DNA of 64,000 bases from JAJRAN01 sp963827135. Its GTDB lineage: Archaea; Thermoplasmatota; Thermoplasmata; Methanomassiliicoccales; UBA472. The stretch spans positions 124,001-188,000 of the forward strand of contig CAWGZX010000003.1 in assembly GCA_963827135.1 (NCBI GenBank). The letters are read 5' to 3'. Made by a program: the position numbers and the translations under genes. The notes under the pieces are model-generated. The model was not told the origin of the DNA and did no database searches. It saw only the letters and a program-made list of their open reading frames with translations. Positions 51,328 to 59,951 of this stretch are shown piece after piece; the first letter of the stretch is position 1; each line of letters starts with the position of its first letter.

Positions 51328-51705
51328 ATGCCGTACGGTCCAAAGGTAATCGAGCATTTCACCCGGCCGAGGAATGTGGGCGAGATGAAGGGCGCGGACG
51401 GTATCGGAAAGGCCTCAAACGACACCGATGGGGATGTCGTGGTCATCTACATCAAGGTAGCCGAAGGGAAGGTCGTCGACATAAGCTTCCAGACCTTCGG
51501 TTGCGCAGCCGCCATCGCTTCGAGCAGCATGTTCACCGAGATGGTCAAGGGACGGACCATCGAGGAGGCGCTGATGGTGAACAAGAAGCAGGTCGCGGAC
51601 GCCTTCGAGGAGGGCATGCCGCTTAACAAGGTCGAGTGCTCGATCATCGCCCCTGACGCGCTAAGGGCAGCGGTCGAGGATTACCGCCAGAAGAGGATTC
51701 ATTAG
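51328..51705 (+). CDS. iscU: Iron-sulfur scaffold protein IscU/NifU-N, Asp in place of the first Cys
   Basis: A 125-residue scaffold on which [2Fe-2S] or [4Fe-4S] clusters are assembled from IscS persulfide. Alignment with bacterial IscU puts Cys59 in TFGCAAAIASSS and Cys104 in KVECSIIAPDA at the second and third cluster ligands. The first ligand normally lies in PACGD; here the segment is SNDTDGD, so Asp34 stands there. Part of the archaeal family has this variant, and it may change cluster type or stability. It ends 28 bp before pyrD. Confidence 0.92.
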   Translation: MPYGPKVIEHFTRPRNVGEMKGADGIGKASNDTDGDVVVIYIKVAEGKVVDISFQTFGCAAAIASSSMFTEMVKGRTIEEALMVNKKQVADAFEEGMPLNKVECSIIAPDALRAAVEDYRQKRIH

Positions 51706-51733
51706 GGATGAATAGGGTTCACCTCACGAAAGA

Positions 51734-52642
51734 ATGAACCCTCTCGAGGTGAGCCTTGCCGGCCTCAGGTTACGGAACCCTACCATGCTGGCATCGGGCA
51801 TGATGGGTGAGACCGGGGGATCTTTGCTTAGGGTGGCCATATCGGGCGCGGGGGCGGTCGTCACCAAGTCCATCGGCTCCGAGCCTAGGGCTGGGTACCC
51901 GAACCCGACGCTCGTGGAGCTGGACGAGGGCTACATCAACGCCATGGGATTGCCGAACCCAGGCATCGAGGCCTTCGCTGAGGAGATGTCAGCCGCGAAA
52001 TCCTGCCCCGTGCCGATAATCGGCAGCATCTTCGCCTCTTCCCCTGATGAGTTCGCACATCTTGCCGAGAGGATGCAGTCGTACGGAGCAACGGCCGTCG
52101 AGCTGAACCTGAGCTGCCCCCACGCCAAGGGCTATGGCATGGAGGTGGGGGTCGACCCTGAGGCGGTCGGAGCCATCGTTTCCAAGGTCAAATCGAGATG
52201 CAAAGTCCCTGTCTTCTCTAAGCTGACCCCCAACACCCATCATCTGCTCGCGGTAGGAAGGGCGGTGCAGGAGGCGGGAGGGGACGGTATCGTCGCCATC
52301 AACACTCTGAAGGGGATGAGCATCAGCATCGAGGCCAGGAGGCCGATACTGAGCAACAAGGTCGGAGGCCTCTCCGGGCCGGCGGTCAAGGCCGTGGGCG
52401 TGCGGTGCGTCTACGACCTCAGCTCGGCTCTTGATGTGCCAATAATCGGAGTGGGCGGCGTCGAAGACTGGAGAGACGCCATCGAGTACGTCATGGCGGG
52501 GGCTTCTGCGGTGCAGGTCGGCAGCGGGATCGGTCGGCGGGGGCTAGGCGTTTTCAAGGAGATCACGGAGGGCATGGCCCTCTTCATGAGCGAGAATGGG
52601 TTCTCGTCCATCAAGGAAATGATAGGTGCGGCGCATGAATAG
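51734..52642 (+). CDS. pyrD: Dihydroorotate dehydrogenase (class 1B catalytic subunit)
   Basis: Oxidises dihydroorotate to orotate in pyrimidine synthesis, using FMN in a TIM barrel of 302 residues. ELNLSCPHAKG has the catalytic cysteine typical of class 1 (near 131); VGGVEDWRDA and GASAVQVGSGIG bind the FMN phosphate. The start is an ATG soon after iscU, on the same strand. Its 3' end overlaps the start of pyrK by 8 bp, and the two subunits form the NAD-linked heterotetramer. Confidence 0.95.
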   Translation: MNPLEVSLAGLRLRNPTMLASGMMGETGGSLLRVAISGAGAVVTKSIGSEPRAGYPNPTLVELDEGYINAMGLPNPGIEAFAEEMSAAKSCPVPIIGSIFASSPDEFAHLAERMQSYGATAVELNLSCPHAKGYGMEVGVDPEAVGAIVSKVKSRCKVPVFSKLTPNTHHLLAVGRAVQEAGGDGIVAINTLKGMSISIEARRPILSNKVGGLSGPAVKAVGVRCVYDLSSALDVPIIGVGGVEDWRDAIEYVMAGASAVQVGSGIGRRGLGVFKEITEGMALFMSENGFSSIKEMIGAAHE

Positions 52643-53411
52643 GCAGGTCATGACCAAAGTCAGCAGCGCGGTCCTCGAGGGAGCAGGGATGACCACTTTG
52701 CGATTCGCCTTCGAGCGCCCCATCTGCCCTGGTCAGTTCCTTATGGTCTGGATCCCCGGAGTGGACGAGGTGCCTATGTCCGCCTCCTACATCTATGGGG
52801 AGAAAGGCATCACCGTAAAGGAGGTCGGGGAGGCGACAAAGGCTCTGTCCATCCTGAGACCAGGCGACCAGATCGGTGTGCGCGGGCCCTATGGGAGAGG
52901 ATACGACCTGTCCCCGGGAAGAGCCCTCATCGTTGGCGGAGGGAGCGGAATGGCGTCGCTGATGGCCGCCGCCGACGCCCTGGACGACCCGGCGCGGACG
53001 GACATCCTGATCGGCGCTAGGACCGCGAACGAGCTGGTGTTCGAAGAGAGGGCGAAGCGCCTCTCCGCCGAAGTGCACGTATCCACCGACGATGGCACCA
53101 GAGGCCGCAAAGGGACGGTGGTGGAGATGGCCCGCGATCACTTAGCTAAGAAGCGCTACGACATGGTCCTGGGCTGCGGACCGGAGAGGATGCTCCGCGC
53201 CTTGATGGAGGCCTGTGATGAAGCGCGGGTACCATGCCAGCTCTCCCTGGAGAGGTACATGAAGTGCGGCTCAGGGCTGTGCGGCTCCTGCGCCATCGAT
53301 GGCCTGCGAGTGTGCGCCGACGGGCCTGTGTTCTCGGGGGATGAGCTGAGGAAGCTTCCAGAGTTCGGGAGAAGCAAGAGGGACGAGTGCGGGCGCCGGC
53401 TCAGGCTTTGA
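52635..53411 (+). CDS. pyrK: Dihydroorotate dehydrogenase electron transfer subunit
   Basis: The FAD and [2Fe-2S] subunit passing electrons from PyrD to NAD+. In 258 residues it has a ferredoxin-reductase-type FAD domain, the nucleotide-binding GGGSGMASLMAA near 98, GCGPERMLRA near 182, and the 2Fe-2S loop CGSGLCGSC with a fourth Cys in LRVCADG. The start overlaps the pyrD stop (ATGAATAG). Its end overlaps the 3' end of the opposing synthase gene by 11 bp. Confidence 0.93.
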   Translation: MNRQVMTKVSSAVLEGAGMTTLRFAFERPICPGQFLMVWIPGVDEVPMSASYIYGEKGITVKEVGEATKALSILRPGDQIGVRGPYGRGYDLSPGRALIVGGGSGMASLMAAADALDDPARTDILIGARTANELVFEERAKRLSAEVHVSTDDGTRGRKGTVVEMARDHLAKKRYDMVLGCGPERMLRALMEACDEARVPCQLSLERYMKCGSGLCGSCAIDGLRVCADGPVFSGDELRKLPEFGRSKRDECGRRLRL

Positions 53412-54579
53412 AATGCTCCTCCGGATGCATTACCTCTTTTACCAAGTCCTCGAAGTCAGAGTCTGAGACGCGACCCTTCACCTCGCCCAAGGCCTTCACC
53501 TTGGCGAGGATCTGCGCCACCTGCTCGTCGCTCGACTCGATCCCCAGGTCCTCGAGCCTCTTCTTGATGTAATGAGCGCCAGAATGCTTGCCGAGGATCA
53601 GATGGCGCCGGTTCCCCACCATCTCCGGTGGTATCGATTCATATGTCTGTGGGCAGGAGAGCACCGCGGCCACGTGTATCCCCGATTCGTGCGCGAACAC
53701 GTTATCTCCCACCAATGGATGGTTGCGGCACAGGGGCACCTTGGAGTAGGAGGCGACGAGTTCGCAGATCTCCTTCAGCCTTGAGGTGTCCACACCTAGG
53801 TCCTTCCCATAGACGAACTTCATGGCGGCCACGAACTCCTCTAGAGGGACGTTGCCTGCCCTCTCCCCGATGCCGTTGACGGTGGTGGCGACCGCCACCG
53901 CGCCCGCCTTCACCCCAGCGATGGCGTTGGCCAAGGCCAGTCCGTAGTCGTTATGCAGGTGGATGGAGATTTGCGTGTGGAAGCGCTTTCGCACCTCCGT
54001 CACCATCATGCTTATCGCCTCGGGGGAGGCGCAGCCGACGGTGTCGGTGATGCCTAGCCTGCAGGCGCCGGCCTTCTCTGCCGCCTGATAGACCTTGAAC
54101 AGGAAATCCAGGTCGGTCCGGGTCGAGTCCTCGCAGCTCAAGGCCGCCTTGATTCCCCTGGACCTGCAATAGTCCAGCGACTCCACCACCTTCTCAAGGA
54201 CGTACTCGCGCGGCTTGTTGAACTTGTAACGGAGATGGATGTCGGAGGTGGCGATGAAGAGGAGAATCATGTCCACTCCCGCATCGATGGTCGTGTCGAT
54301 GTCCGCCTTGGTGACCCGGGAGAGGGCTAGGATCTCGGCGTCCAGCCCGAGCTTGCTTATGGCCCGGATTGCCCTCTTCTCCCCCTCGGAGACGGCGGGG
54401 AAGCCGGCCTCGATCTGGGGGACCCTCACCTCATCGAGCTTGCGGGCTATGGCGACCTTCTGCTCCAGGCTGAAGGCGATGCCTGGCATCTGCTCGCCGT
54501 CCCTGAGCGTGGAGTCGTAGACCTGGACCTCACCTAGCTCAAGGTGGGGGTTGAAAGGGCTTAGTGCGATGCGCTCCAT
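53401..54579 (-). CDS. Homocitrate/2-isopropylmalate/citramalate synthase family (AksA/CimA/LeuA-like)
   Basis: A DRE-TIM acyltransferase that condenses acetyl-CoA with a 2-oxo acid. The 392 residues carry the STLRDGEQ motif (metal and catalytic Arg), HLHNDYGLALANAIAGVKAG with the two metal histidines, GIGERAGN, and the HESGIH motif near 298. The long C-terminal allosteric domain of bacterial LeuA is missing, as in AksA, which makes homocitrate for coenzyme B in methanogens. Motifs do not settle the substrate. It is convergent with pyrK. Confidence 0.88.
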   Translation of the reverse strand: MERIALSPFNPHLELGEVQVYDSTLRDGEQMPGIAFSLEQKVAIARKLDEVRVPQIEAGFPAVSEGEKRAIRAISKLGLDAEILALSRVTKADIDTTIDAGVDMILLFIATSDIHLRYKFNKPREYVLEKVVESLDYCRSRGIKAALSCEDSTRTDLDFLFKVYQAAEKAGACRLGITDTVGCASPEAISMMVTEVRKRFHTQISIHLHNDYGLALANAIAGVKAGAVAVATTVNGIGERAGNVPLEEFVAAMKFVYGKDLGVDTSRLKEICELVASYSKVPLCRNHPLVGDNVFAHESGIHVAAVLSCPQTYESIPPEMVGNRRHLILGKHSGAHYIKKRLEDLGIESSDEQVAQILAKVKALGEVKGRVSDSDFEDLVKEVMHPEEHFKA

Positions 54580-54706
54580 GTTTGTTGGTAAGTGGCGATG
54601 TTCAATTAACCTTTCGTTCCATCCGCGATTAGGTCAGAAAAACGCCCGATCGGCGGCTCCTCCCACCATTGGCTTTAAGGCCGTCAGCGATTCAAGTACA
54701 GAGGGA

Positions 54707-55183
54707 ATGGCCTTGAGGGAGCGCATCGAGGTGGGAAGCAGCGGAAACCCCAACTTCATCGAGGTCCGCCACGGGAAGATGCTCATCAGCGTCCCCAAGT
54801 CCATTTTCAAAGGGAGGACCTCGGCCCTGAAGAAGAAGGAGGCTGACGAATTCAAGAAGGTGCTGGCCTCGCGGTATCCTTGGTTGAGCGACAACGCTAT
54901 CGAGGTGGTGATGGTGGAGGCGCAGGAGACCATGGAATCATTGCTCGAGATGGAGATGGGGGCGGTGGAGAGGGCAGGGAAGCTCGCATCCCAGGGAAGG
55001 AACGCGGAAGCCCTGGCCCTCTTGGAGGAGCATCTCGAGCGCCAGCCCAAGGATCCGGACGCCTGGTGCCTCATGGGGGAGATCTATATGAGGATGGGCA
55101 AGAGGAGCGAGGGCTTCAGGGCCTTCGCCAAGGCGCGAGACCGCTCCGGTTCGATCGATGACCTCAAGCGAAAAGGGCGTTGA
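54707..55183 (+). CDS. TPR-containing protein of unknown function
   Basis: A 158-residue protein. The first 90 residues are charged alpha/beta with no family that I recognise (RHGKMLISVPKSIFKGRTSALKKK); residues about 95-150 form one to two tetratricopeptide-like repeats (GRNAEALALLEEHLERQPKDPDAWCLMGEIYMRMGKR). The chosen ATG is supported by a TATA-like ctttaagg at 54673-54680, giving an almost leaderless transcript; the frame is open further upstream. It is divergent from the synthase gene and ends 20 bp into the opposing gene. Confidence 0.72.
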   Translation: MALRERIEVGSSGNPNFIEVRHGKMLISVPKSIFKGRTSALKKKEADEFKKVLASRYPWLSDNAIEVVMVEAQETMESLLEMEMGAVERAGKLASQGRNAEALALLEEHLERQPKDPDAWCLMGEIYMRMGKRSEGFRAFAKARDRSGSIDDLKRKGR

Positions 55184-56033
55184 TGGCCGAGCCGACCTCT
55201 CTTACGGTGGCGCCCCATGGGACCACCGCCAAGTCGCCCTCGATCTCGAAACCCTCCCGCACCTTGCAGCATTTCACGATGCGCTTGGCGCCGTCCTTGG
55301 GCACAAGCTCTCTCGGGCACATGCTCACGAACTCCTTTGGTGCCTTGTGGTATATATTCTGGAAGATGCGCTTCGAGAGGTCGCAGCCGATCAATGTTAC
55401 ATCACCTCGGAGGTCCGGCGTCTCATCCAAGTACATGACCTCCTTGTTCGAAGCGATGCCCGATGCCCGGCAGGGGAACATCACCGAGGAGGTTGGGACG
55501 CCCTTCTCTAGCTGGTTAAGGTCAACAGTACGGACGAGGGGCACAATCGCCTTGTCGACCAGACCGGCCGCCAACGCCTTCTCGACCAGCACCGACAGCT
55601 TCGCGGGGAAAGGAGGGACGACGTCGAAGACCACCAGGTCCTCTCCCTCGTCGGAATGGATGAAGGAGACGTGGTTGAACAGCCCTTGGACCACCACGTA
55701 CTTGCCCTTATGGCCCCTGGCCAACCTCGCCATGCTGGAGCGGTTCAGGACGTCCATGTCCTCGTCCTTTACGAACACAGTGTCCTTAGGGAGGGCCACC
55801 ACCTCCAAAGACCTGATGGGTCGGAAGAGCTCCTTGCCGTTCTCCTTCTCCACCTTGACGATGGCGAGCTCGTCCCGATGGCGAAGCACGATGAATTCGG
55901 TCCTGGTGTACGCCTTCTTGCCCTTCGCCCGCTCGATGATGTTCTCGGGGGTGAGGTCGAAGTCGACCTCGCGGACCGAAACGTCCTTGCAATGGTCAGG
56001 TAGCATCGAGCGAAGAAGCCCATACCCTTTCAA
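55164..56033 (-). CDS. Conserved hypothetical protein, cytoplasmic
   Basis: A 289-residue soluble protein that I cannot assign. Two segments look like conserved cores: KVEKENGKELFRPIRSLEVVALPKDTVFVKDEDMDVL and VLVEKALAAGLVDKAIVPLVRTVDL. Cysteines recur in the last third (VMFPCRAS, LIGCDLS, VSMCPRELV, IVKCCKV), which may bind zinc or iron. There is no signal peptide or membrane helix. The archaeal look of the composition and its full-length frame make it a real gene. It is convergent with the TPR gene, overlapping by 20 bp. Confidence 0.72.
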   Translation of the reverse strand: MKGYGLLRSMLPDHCKDVSVREVDFDLTPENIIERAKGKKAYTRTEFIVLRHRDELAIVKVEKENGKELFRPIRSLEVVALPKDTVFVKDEDMDVLNRSSMARLARGHKGKYVVVQGLFNHVSFIHSDEGEDLVVFDVVPPFPAKLSVLVEKALAAGLVDKAIVPLVRTVDLNQLEKGVPTSSVMFPCRASGIASNKEVMYLDETPDLRGDVTLIGCDLSKRIFQNIYHKAPKEFVSMCPRELVPKDGAKRIVKCCKVREGFEIEGDLAVVPWGATVREVGSAINALFA

Positions 56034-56123
56034 AACCCTTTGCCTTGGTCCATCACCGAGGCATCTGGTGCACCCCTTCCCGGAAAATTAGAAATACCAA
56101 GTATCCATTCTTCCGAATCGCCT

Positions 56124-56197
56124 GCCGGGATGACAGAGCGGCCATGTGGCGGACTGCAGATCCGCATACCCGTGTTCAAATCGCGGTCCCGGCTCCA
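56124..56197 (+). tRNA. tRNA-Cys(GCA) with encoded CCA
   Basis: The acceptor GCCGGGA pairs with TCCCGGC, followed by U73 (as T) and CCA in the DNA (56195-56197). The anticodon loop CTGCAGA gives anticodon GCA; the T arm is CCGTG-TTCAAAT-CGCGG with one G-T pair. U73 is the expected identity base of tRNA-Cys. There is no intron. Confidence 0.95.
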
Positions 56198-56259
56198 TTC
56201 CTCTTCTTCGTACGTTCGTTAGAAGCGCTTATCAAGCGGGCAAATCCCTAACTCATATC

Positions 56260-56676
56260 ATGCTGCGTGGCCGTGAGCTGGTGGAGCATGTCGTCGCCAA
56301 GCGGGTGCAGATGATAGCCAAGGAGGTGGAGCCCTGCTTCCCTGGAGCCTTGGCCACCTCGATCATCCAAGACGACGGTCGCGCCCACATCCTGATCGAT
56401 TGGGAGGGAAGCACCATCGGCGAGGAATACGTTGAGACCGCAACCTCCTGGAACCATCCAGAGAGGCTTCTGGATTACCGCAAGGTGCTGGTGGGGAACC
56501 GGAAGCGACTCGTAATCCTCGTCCCGGAAAGGCACGCCAGGTCAGCTCGGTTGAAGATGATGGAGCTCAACCATTGGTGGCTTTTCTACTATCTGGTCTT
56601 CTCGTACGATCACGAGGGCAACATCAAGAAGGTGGGCCGCCCGATGTACTGCTTCCCTGAAAAGGGCTATGCCTGA
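56260..56676 (+). CDS. Hypothetical protein, soluble alpha/beta
   Basis: A 138-residue protein that begins at MLRGRELVEHVVAKRVQ, 62 bp after tRNA-Cys. Strands such as HILIDWEG, RKRLVILVPE and a conserved-looking tail (WWLFYYLVFSYDHEGNIKKVGRPMYCFPE) suggest a small nuclease-like or regulatory fold, but no motif lets me name it. The ORF is open upstream through the tRNA, which is why I start at this Met. It is convergent with the AhpD-like gene. Confidence 0.6.
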   Translation: MLRGRELVEHVVAKRVQMIAKEVEPCFPGALATSIIQDDGRAHILIDWEGSTIGEEYVETATSWNHPERLLDYRKVLVGNRKRLVILVPERHARSARLKMMELNHWWLFYYLVFSYDHEGNIKKVGRPMYCFPEKGYA

Positions 56677-56761
56677 AGCCTCATGAAGCTCGCTTGGGCT
56701 CGACCCTTCTCACCCTTTACACGACCGTGATCCCTGATGCATCGACCTCGCTCTGCATCCA

Positions 56762-57184
56762 TCACTTCTTCTTGCGCTTGGCTGCCTTGGGCACTTCCTT
56801 CTTGGCCTCTTCCAACTCCCACTCGTCGAAGAGCTGGGTGAGCCCCTTCTTCGCCACGGACCAGGTGGGCACCCCTCCCGTGAGCACCGCCACCTGCATC
56901 GCCTCCACGATCTCCGCCTTGGTTGCGCCATAGTTCTTGGCGACCTTCGCTTGGGGGTAGATGCAGTCTTCGCACATGCGCACGGCCACGCAAGCCAATG
57001 CGATCAGGCGCTTGGTCTTACGGTCCAAGGCTCCGTCGTTGACCATTATCTGATCCATGTCGCGGATCAGCACTGCCAGCTCTGGATTGTGCTTCTTGAT
57101 GTGGTGCAAAGTGCCGGGGGTGTAACCGCACATCTTCTGATTGAGCTCCTTAACAGCCTTTTCCGCATCTTCCTTATTGGCCAT
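56762..57184 (-). CDS. Carboxymuconolactone decarboxylase/AhpD-family protein
   Basis: A 140-residue all-helical protein. The AhpD-like core has the redox motif CEDCIYPQAKVAKNYG (CxxC near 71-74 and a following His-less helix) and the segment LTGGVPTWSVAKKG. Family members reduce peroxides or act as gamma-carboxymuconolactone decarboxylases; the CxxC favours a thiol-redox role. The C-terminus is basic (KKEVPKAAKRKKK). It is divergent from the M28 peptidase gene. Confidence 0.85.
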   Translation of the reverse strand: MANKEDAEKAVKELNQKMCGYTPGTLHHIKKHNPELAVLIRDMDQIMVNDGALDRKTKRLIALACVAVRMCEDCIYPQAKVAKNYGATKAEIVEAMQVAVLTGGVPTWSVAKKGLTQLFDEWELEEAKKEVPKAAKRKKK

Positions 57185-57262
57185 GAATCCTAGAACAATG
57201 CGCCTCGGTATTAAATCTAGCTTTTTTGGGCTCGAATCGGAGATGTCACCGGATTCGACTGG

Positions 57263-57270
57263 CTTTTATA
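57263..57270 (+). promoter_or_regulatory. TATA box for the M28 peptidase gene
   Basis: cttttata lies 43 bp before the ATG at 57306. It fixes the start downstream of several earlier in-frame Met codons that overlap the AhpD-like gene. Confidence 0.55.
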
Positions 57271-57305
57271 GCGATGTCGCGCCTTATCAAATCGAGGTAG
57301 AGGGC

Positions 57306-58970
57306 ATGACCTTTCCTTCGGTTAGATTGACACTCTCCCTGCTACTGGGCGCATCCTTTCTCGGCATGGCGCTGCTTGGTGCCGTCCCGGCCCATGGCGA
57401 AATCGTTGCGATCGATGACCAGGTGGGGGTTGATGGGCCCTCGATATGGAGCAATGCCACCTCCCTGGAGCAGATCGGAGCCTCCTATTCGGCGTACCGA
57501 TGTGCCGGGTCAGCTGGAGCCAATTCCTCCGCGGATTGGATCCTTTCCCGCTTCCAAGAACTGGGCCTGGAATCATGGAAGGAAGGGTTCGAGTTCCACG
57601 GTTGGGATCTGTCCTCGGACCCGACCTTGCGCATTACTTACAATAACGGATCGAGCCCTGAGGACGCTAATTTGACCTCTTTCGAGGCTGAGCACTTCAG
57701 CGCATCGACTCCGCCTGGGGGAGCTGAGGGAGAGGTCGTCATCCTGCCCCTGCCCTCCTCAAGCTCCTACAGCGCCTTCGCAAGCCTTTCCTTCGATGCC
57801 AGCAGCTGGCAGGACCTCAATATCCATGACCGAATCGTGCTCGTGGGCCGAGAGGTCAGATGGAACGCGGATTATGAGGCGGGGCTCGTCGAAAAGCTCC
57901 ATGAGGGGCCTGCCGCCCTCGTGTTCTTCTACTCCCAGCCTTGGACCTCGCCGTTCGAGGTGATGTTCTCCGCATCCTCCGGCGGTCGGCCGTTGTCTGG
58001 ATTTGGAAACTACTTCCACGATCTGAACGTTCCCGTGGGGAGCCTCAATGCCGAGGATGCGGATCGGGTCTTGGAGCGCCTGGACGAGGGGAACGTCTCA
58101 GGCCGCATAAGCATCGACTCCCGGGAGGGCGTTTGGACGCAGCAGAACGTCGTAGCATTCCTTCCGGGGGAGTCCGAGAGCCCGGAGCGGGTGCTGCTCA
58201 CGGCGCATTACGACAGCGTGATGGACCCGGGGTTCTGTGACAACGCGGCCAGCGTAGCTACCATGATCGAGGTGGCGTCCAAGCTGGTGGCGATGAAGGG
58301 ATCGGGCGACCTCGGCCATACTTCCTCCATCGTATTCATTGCATTCACCGGTGAGGAACTAGGCCTAGTTGGCTCCAATTACTATTTCGCTATGCACGCC
58401 TCGGAGCTGGACCGGGTCAAGGCGGTCATCAATATCGATTGTCTAGGGGCGGGGACCATGACCAGGACGAGCACGGAGCCCTACCAAGGAGTGGACCTAG
58501 ATGGCGTCGTGGATAGTTACGCCGACGAGGTTGGAATCGCATCCATCTTCGAGGACGGTTCATCGGATCATTCTTCTTTCATATACCCGAACCAGGTCGC
58601 GATGCAGATAGATTCGCGCTGGGGCATGGGGCCGCAGATCGATCTTGATGCTGAGCCGGTGACCGGGTCCATTAGCATCTTCTCCGCGCCCCTGACCCTT
58701 CTTGACCCCTATCCTGCTGGGGTCCCTGGATGGATACACACCTCCCGGGACTCCTCATCCTTCTGCTCGTCGTCGGGATGGGTCACGGAAAGCAATTTGG
58801 AGGATCAGGGCAGCGTGGTCCTTGTGGTATGTCTGGATCTAATGGCGGTGGCTCAGAGCTCCGACGGGGTCGCCCTAGCTTTCACCCCAGTCCTGGCCGC
58901 TCTTACCGTATTGGTCGTGGCGGTGGCCATCTTGGTCGTGGTTTTATTGCTGAGGCGCAGGTCCCTTTGA
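57306..58970 (+). CDS. Secreted or membrane-bound M28-family aminopeptidase
   Basis: A 554-residue extracytoplasmic zinc peptidase. A signal peptide (LTLSLLLGASFLGMALLGAVPAHG is longer than shown: residues about 8-31) precedes a PA-type insert and the M28 domain: AHYDSV supplies His and Asp, DPGFCDNA the bridging Asp, AFTGEELGL the catalytic Glu pair, NIDCLG an Asp, and DHSSF the last His. A C-terminal membrane helix (LTVLVVAVAILVVVLLL) with an RRR stop-transfer anchors it to the cell. GAGGTAGAGG before the ATG is its ribosome-binding site. Confidence 0.85.
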   Translation: MTFPSVRLTLSLLLGASFLGMALLGAVPAHGEIVAIDDQVGVDGPSIWSNATSLEQIGASYSAYRCAGSAGANSSADWILSRFQELGLESWKEGFEFHGWDLSSDPTLRITYNNGSSPEDANLTSFEAEHFSASTPPGGAEGEVVILPLPSSSSYSAFASLSFDASSWQDLNIHDRIVLVGREVRWNADYEAGLVEKLHEGPAALVFFYSQPWTSPFEVMFSASSGGRPLSGFGNYFHDLNVPVGSLNAEDADRVLERLDEGNVSGRISIDSREGVWTQQNVVAFLPGESESPERVLLTAHYDSVMDPGFCDNAASVATMIEVASKLVAMKGSGDLGHTSSIVFIAFTGEELGLVGSNYYFAMHASELDRVKAVINIDCLGAGTMTRTSTEPYQGVDLDGVVDSYADEVGIASIFEDGSSDHSSFIYPNQVAMQIDSRWGMGPQIDLDAEPVTGSISIFSAPLTLLDPYPAGVPGWIHTSRDSSSFCSSSGWVTESNLEDQGSVVLVVCLDLMAVAQSSDGVALAFTPVLAALTVLVVAVAILVVVLLLRRRSL

Positions 58971-59035
58971 CGATAGTTAGGTTCAAGGCGGAAGTCAGCC
59001 ATTCCTTTGCATCACCTGACAATGGGGGTTAAAAC

Positions 59036-59947
59036 TTGCTGCATGAGAGCATCCTAGGCACCATTGGCGGAACGCCTCTGGTGCGCCTGAAGAAGCTGCC
59101 CGCCGAGGGTTCGTCCGAGGTCTTCTGCAAGCTCGAATCCTTCAATCCGATGCATTCCGTGAAGGACCGCATCGCCTCGGCCATGATCGAGGACGCCGAG
59201 CGGTCGGGAAAGCTCAAACCCGGCATGTGCGTAATCGAGCCCACCTCTGGCAATACAGGCATCGGCCTGGCGATGGTCTGTGCCGTCAAGGGATACCCTC
59301 TCACATTGACCATGCCCGAGACCATGAGCATCGAGCGCAGGAAGCTGCTCAAGGCCCTCGGGGCGGAGATCGTCCTCACGCCGGGAAGCGAGAGGATGGA
59401 TGGGGCCATCAAATGCGCCAAGGACCTGTGCCGCAAGGACAAGGAGGCCTTCATGCCCATGCAGTTCGAGAACCCGGCCAATCCTCTGGCCCATAGGGTC
59501 ACCGCGGCCGAGATCCTGAAGGACCTGCCCGATGTGGATATTTTCGTTGCGGGGATCGGGACGGGGGGTACGATCACTGGGGTGGGCAAAGCGCTCAAAG
59601 AGCACCGGCAGGACATCCGCATAATCGGCGTGGAGCCTGCTGCCTCCGCAATCCTGACCGGGGGAAGGCCAGGACCGCATGGGATCCAAGGCATCGGTGC
59701 TGGTTTCGTGCCCAAGACCTTGGACCGCAGGGTCATCGACTGGATTTTCCCCGTCAGCGATGAGGACGCCAAGAGCACCGCAAGAGATCTAGCGAAGCGG
59801 GAAGGGATCTTGGCAGGGATATCTTCGGGCGCGGCATTGTGCATCGGCCTGCAGATGGCCAAGCAGTTCGGGCCCGGGATGAAGATGGTGGTGCTGCTGC
59901 CAGACACCGGAGAAAGATATTTGAGCACGGACCTATTCCTAGAGTGA
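59036..59947 (+). CDS. cysK: Cysteine synthase (O-acetylserine sulfhydrylase)
   Basis: PLP-dependent beta-replacement of O-acetylserine acetate by sulfide. 303 residues; the PLP lysine is in NPMHSVKDRIA (near 42), the phosphate loop in GTGGTITG near 180, and TSGNTG near 74 binds the substrate carboxylate. The start is a TTG behind a GGGGG-type ribosome-binding site at the expected distance. cysE follows 4 bp later, so the two form the cysteine biosynthesis operon. Confidence 0.94.
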   Translation: MLHESILGTIGGTPLVRLKKLPAEGSSEVFCKLESFNPMHSVKDRIASAMIEDAERSGKLKPGMCVIEPTSGNTGIGLAMVCAVKGYPLTLTMPETMSIERRKLLKALGAEIVLTPGSERMDGAIKCAKDLCRKDKEAFMPMQFENPANPLAHRVTAAEILKDLPDVDIFVAGIGTGGTITGVGKALKEHRQDIRIIGVEPAASAILTGGRPGPHGIQGIGAGFVPKTLDRRVIDWIFPVSDEDAKSTARDLAKREGILAGISSGAALCIGLQMAKQFGPGMKMVVLLPDTGERYLSTDLFLE

Positions 59948-59951
59948 GGCC

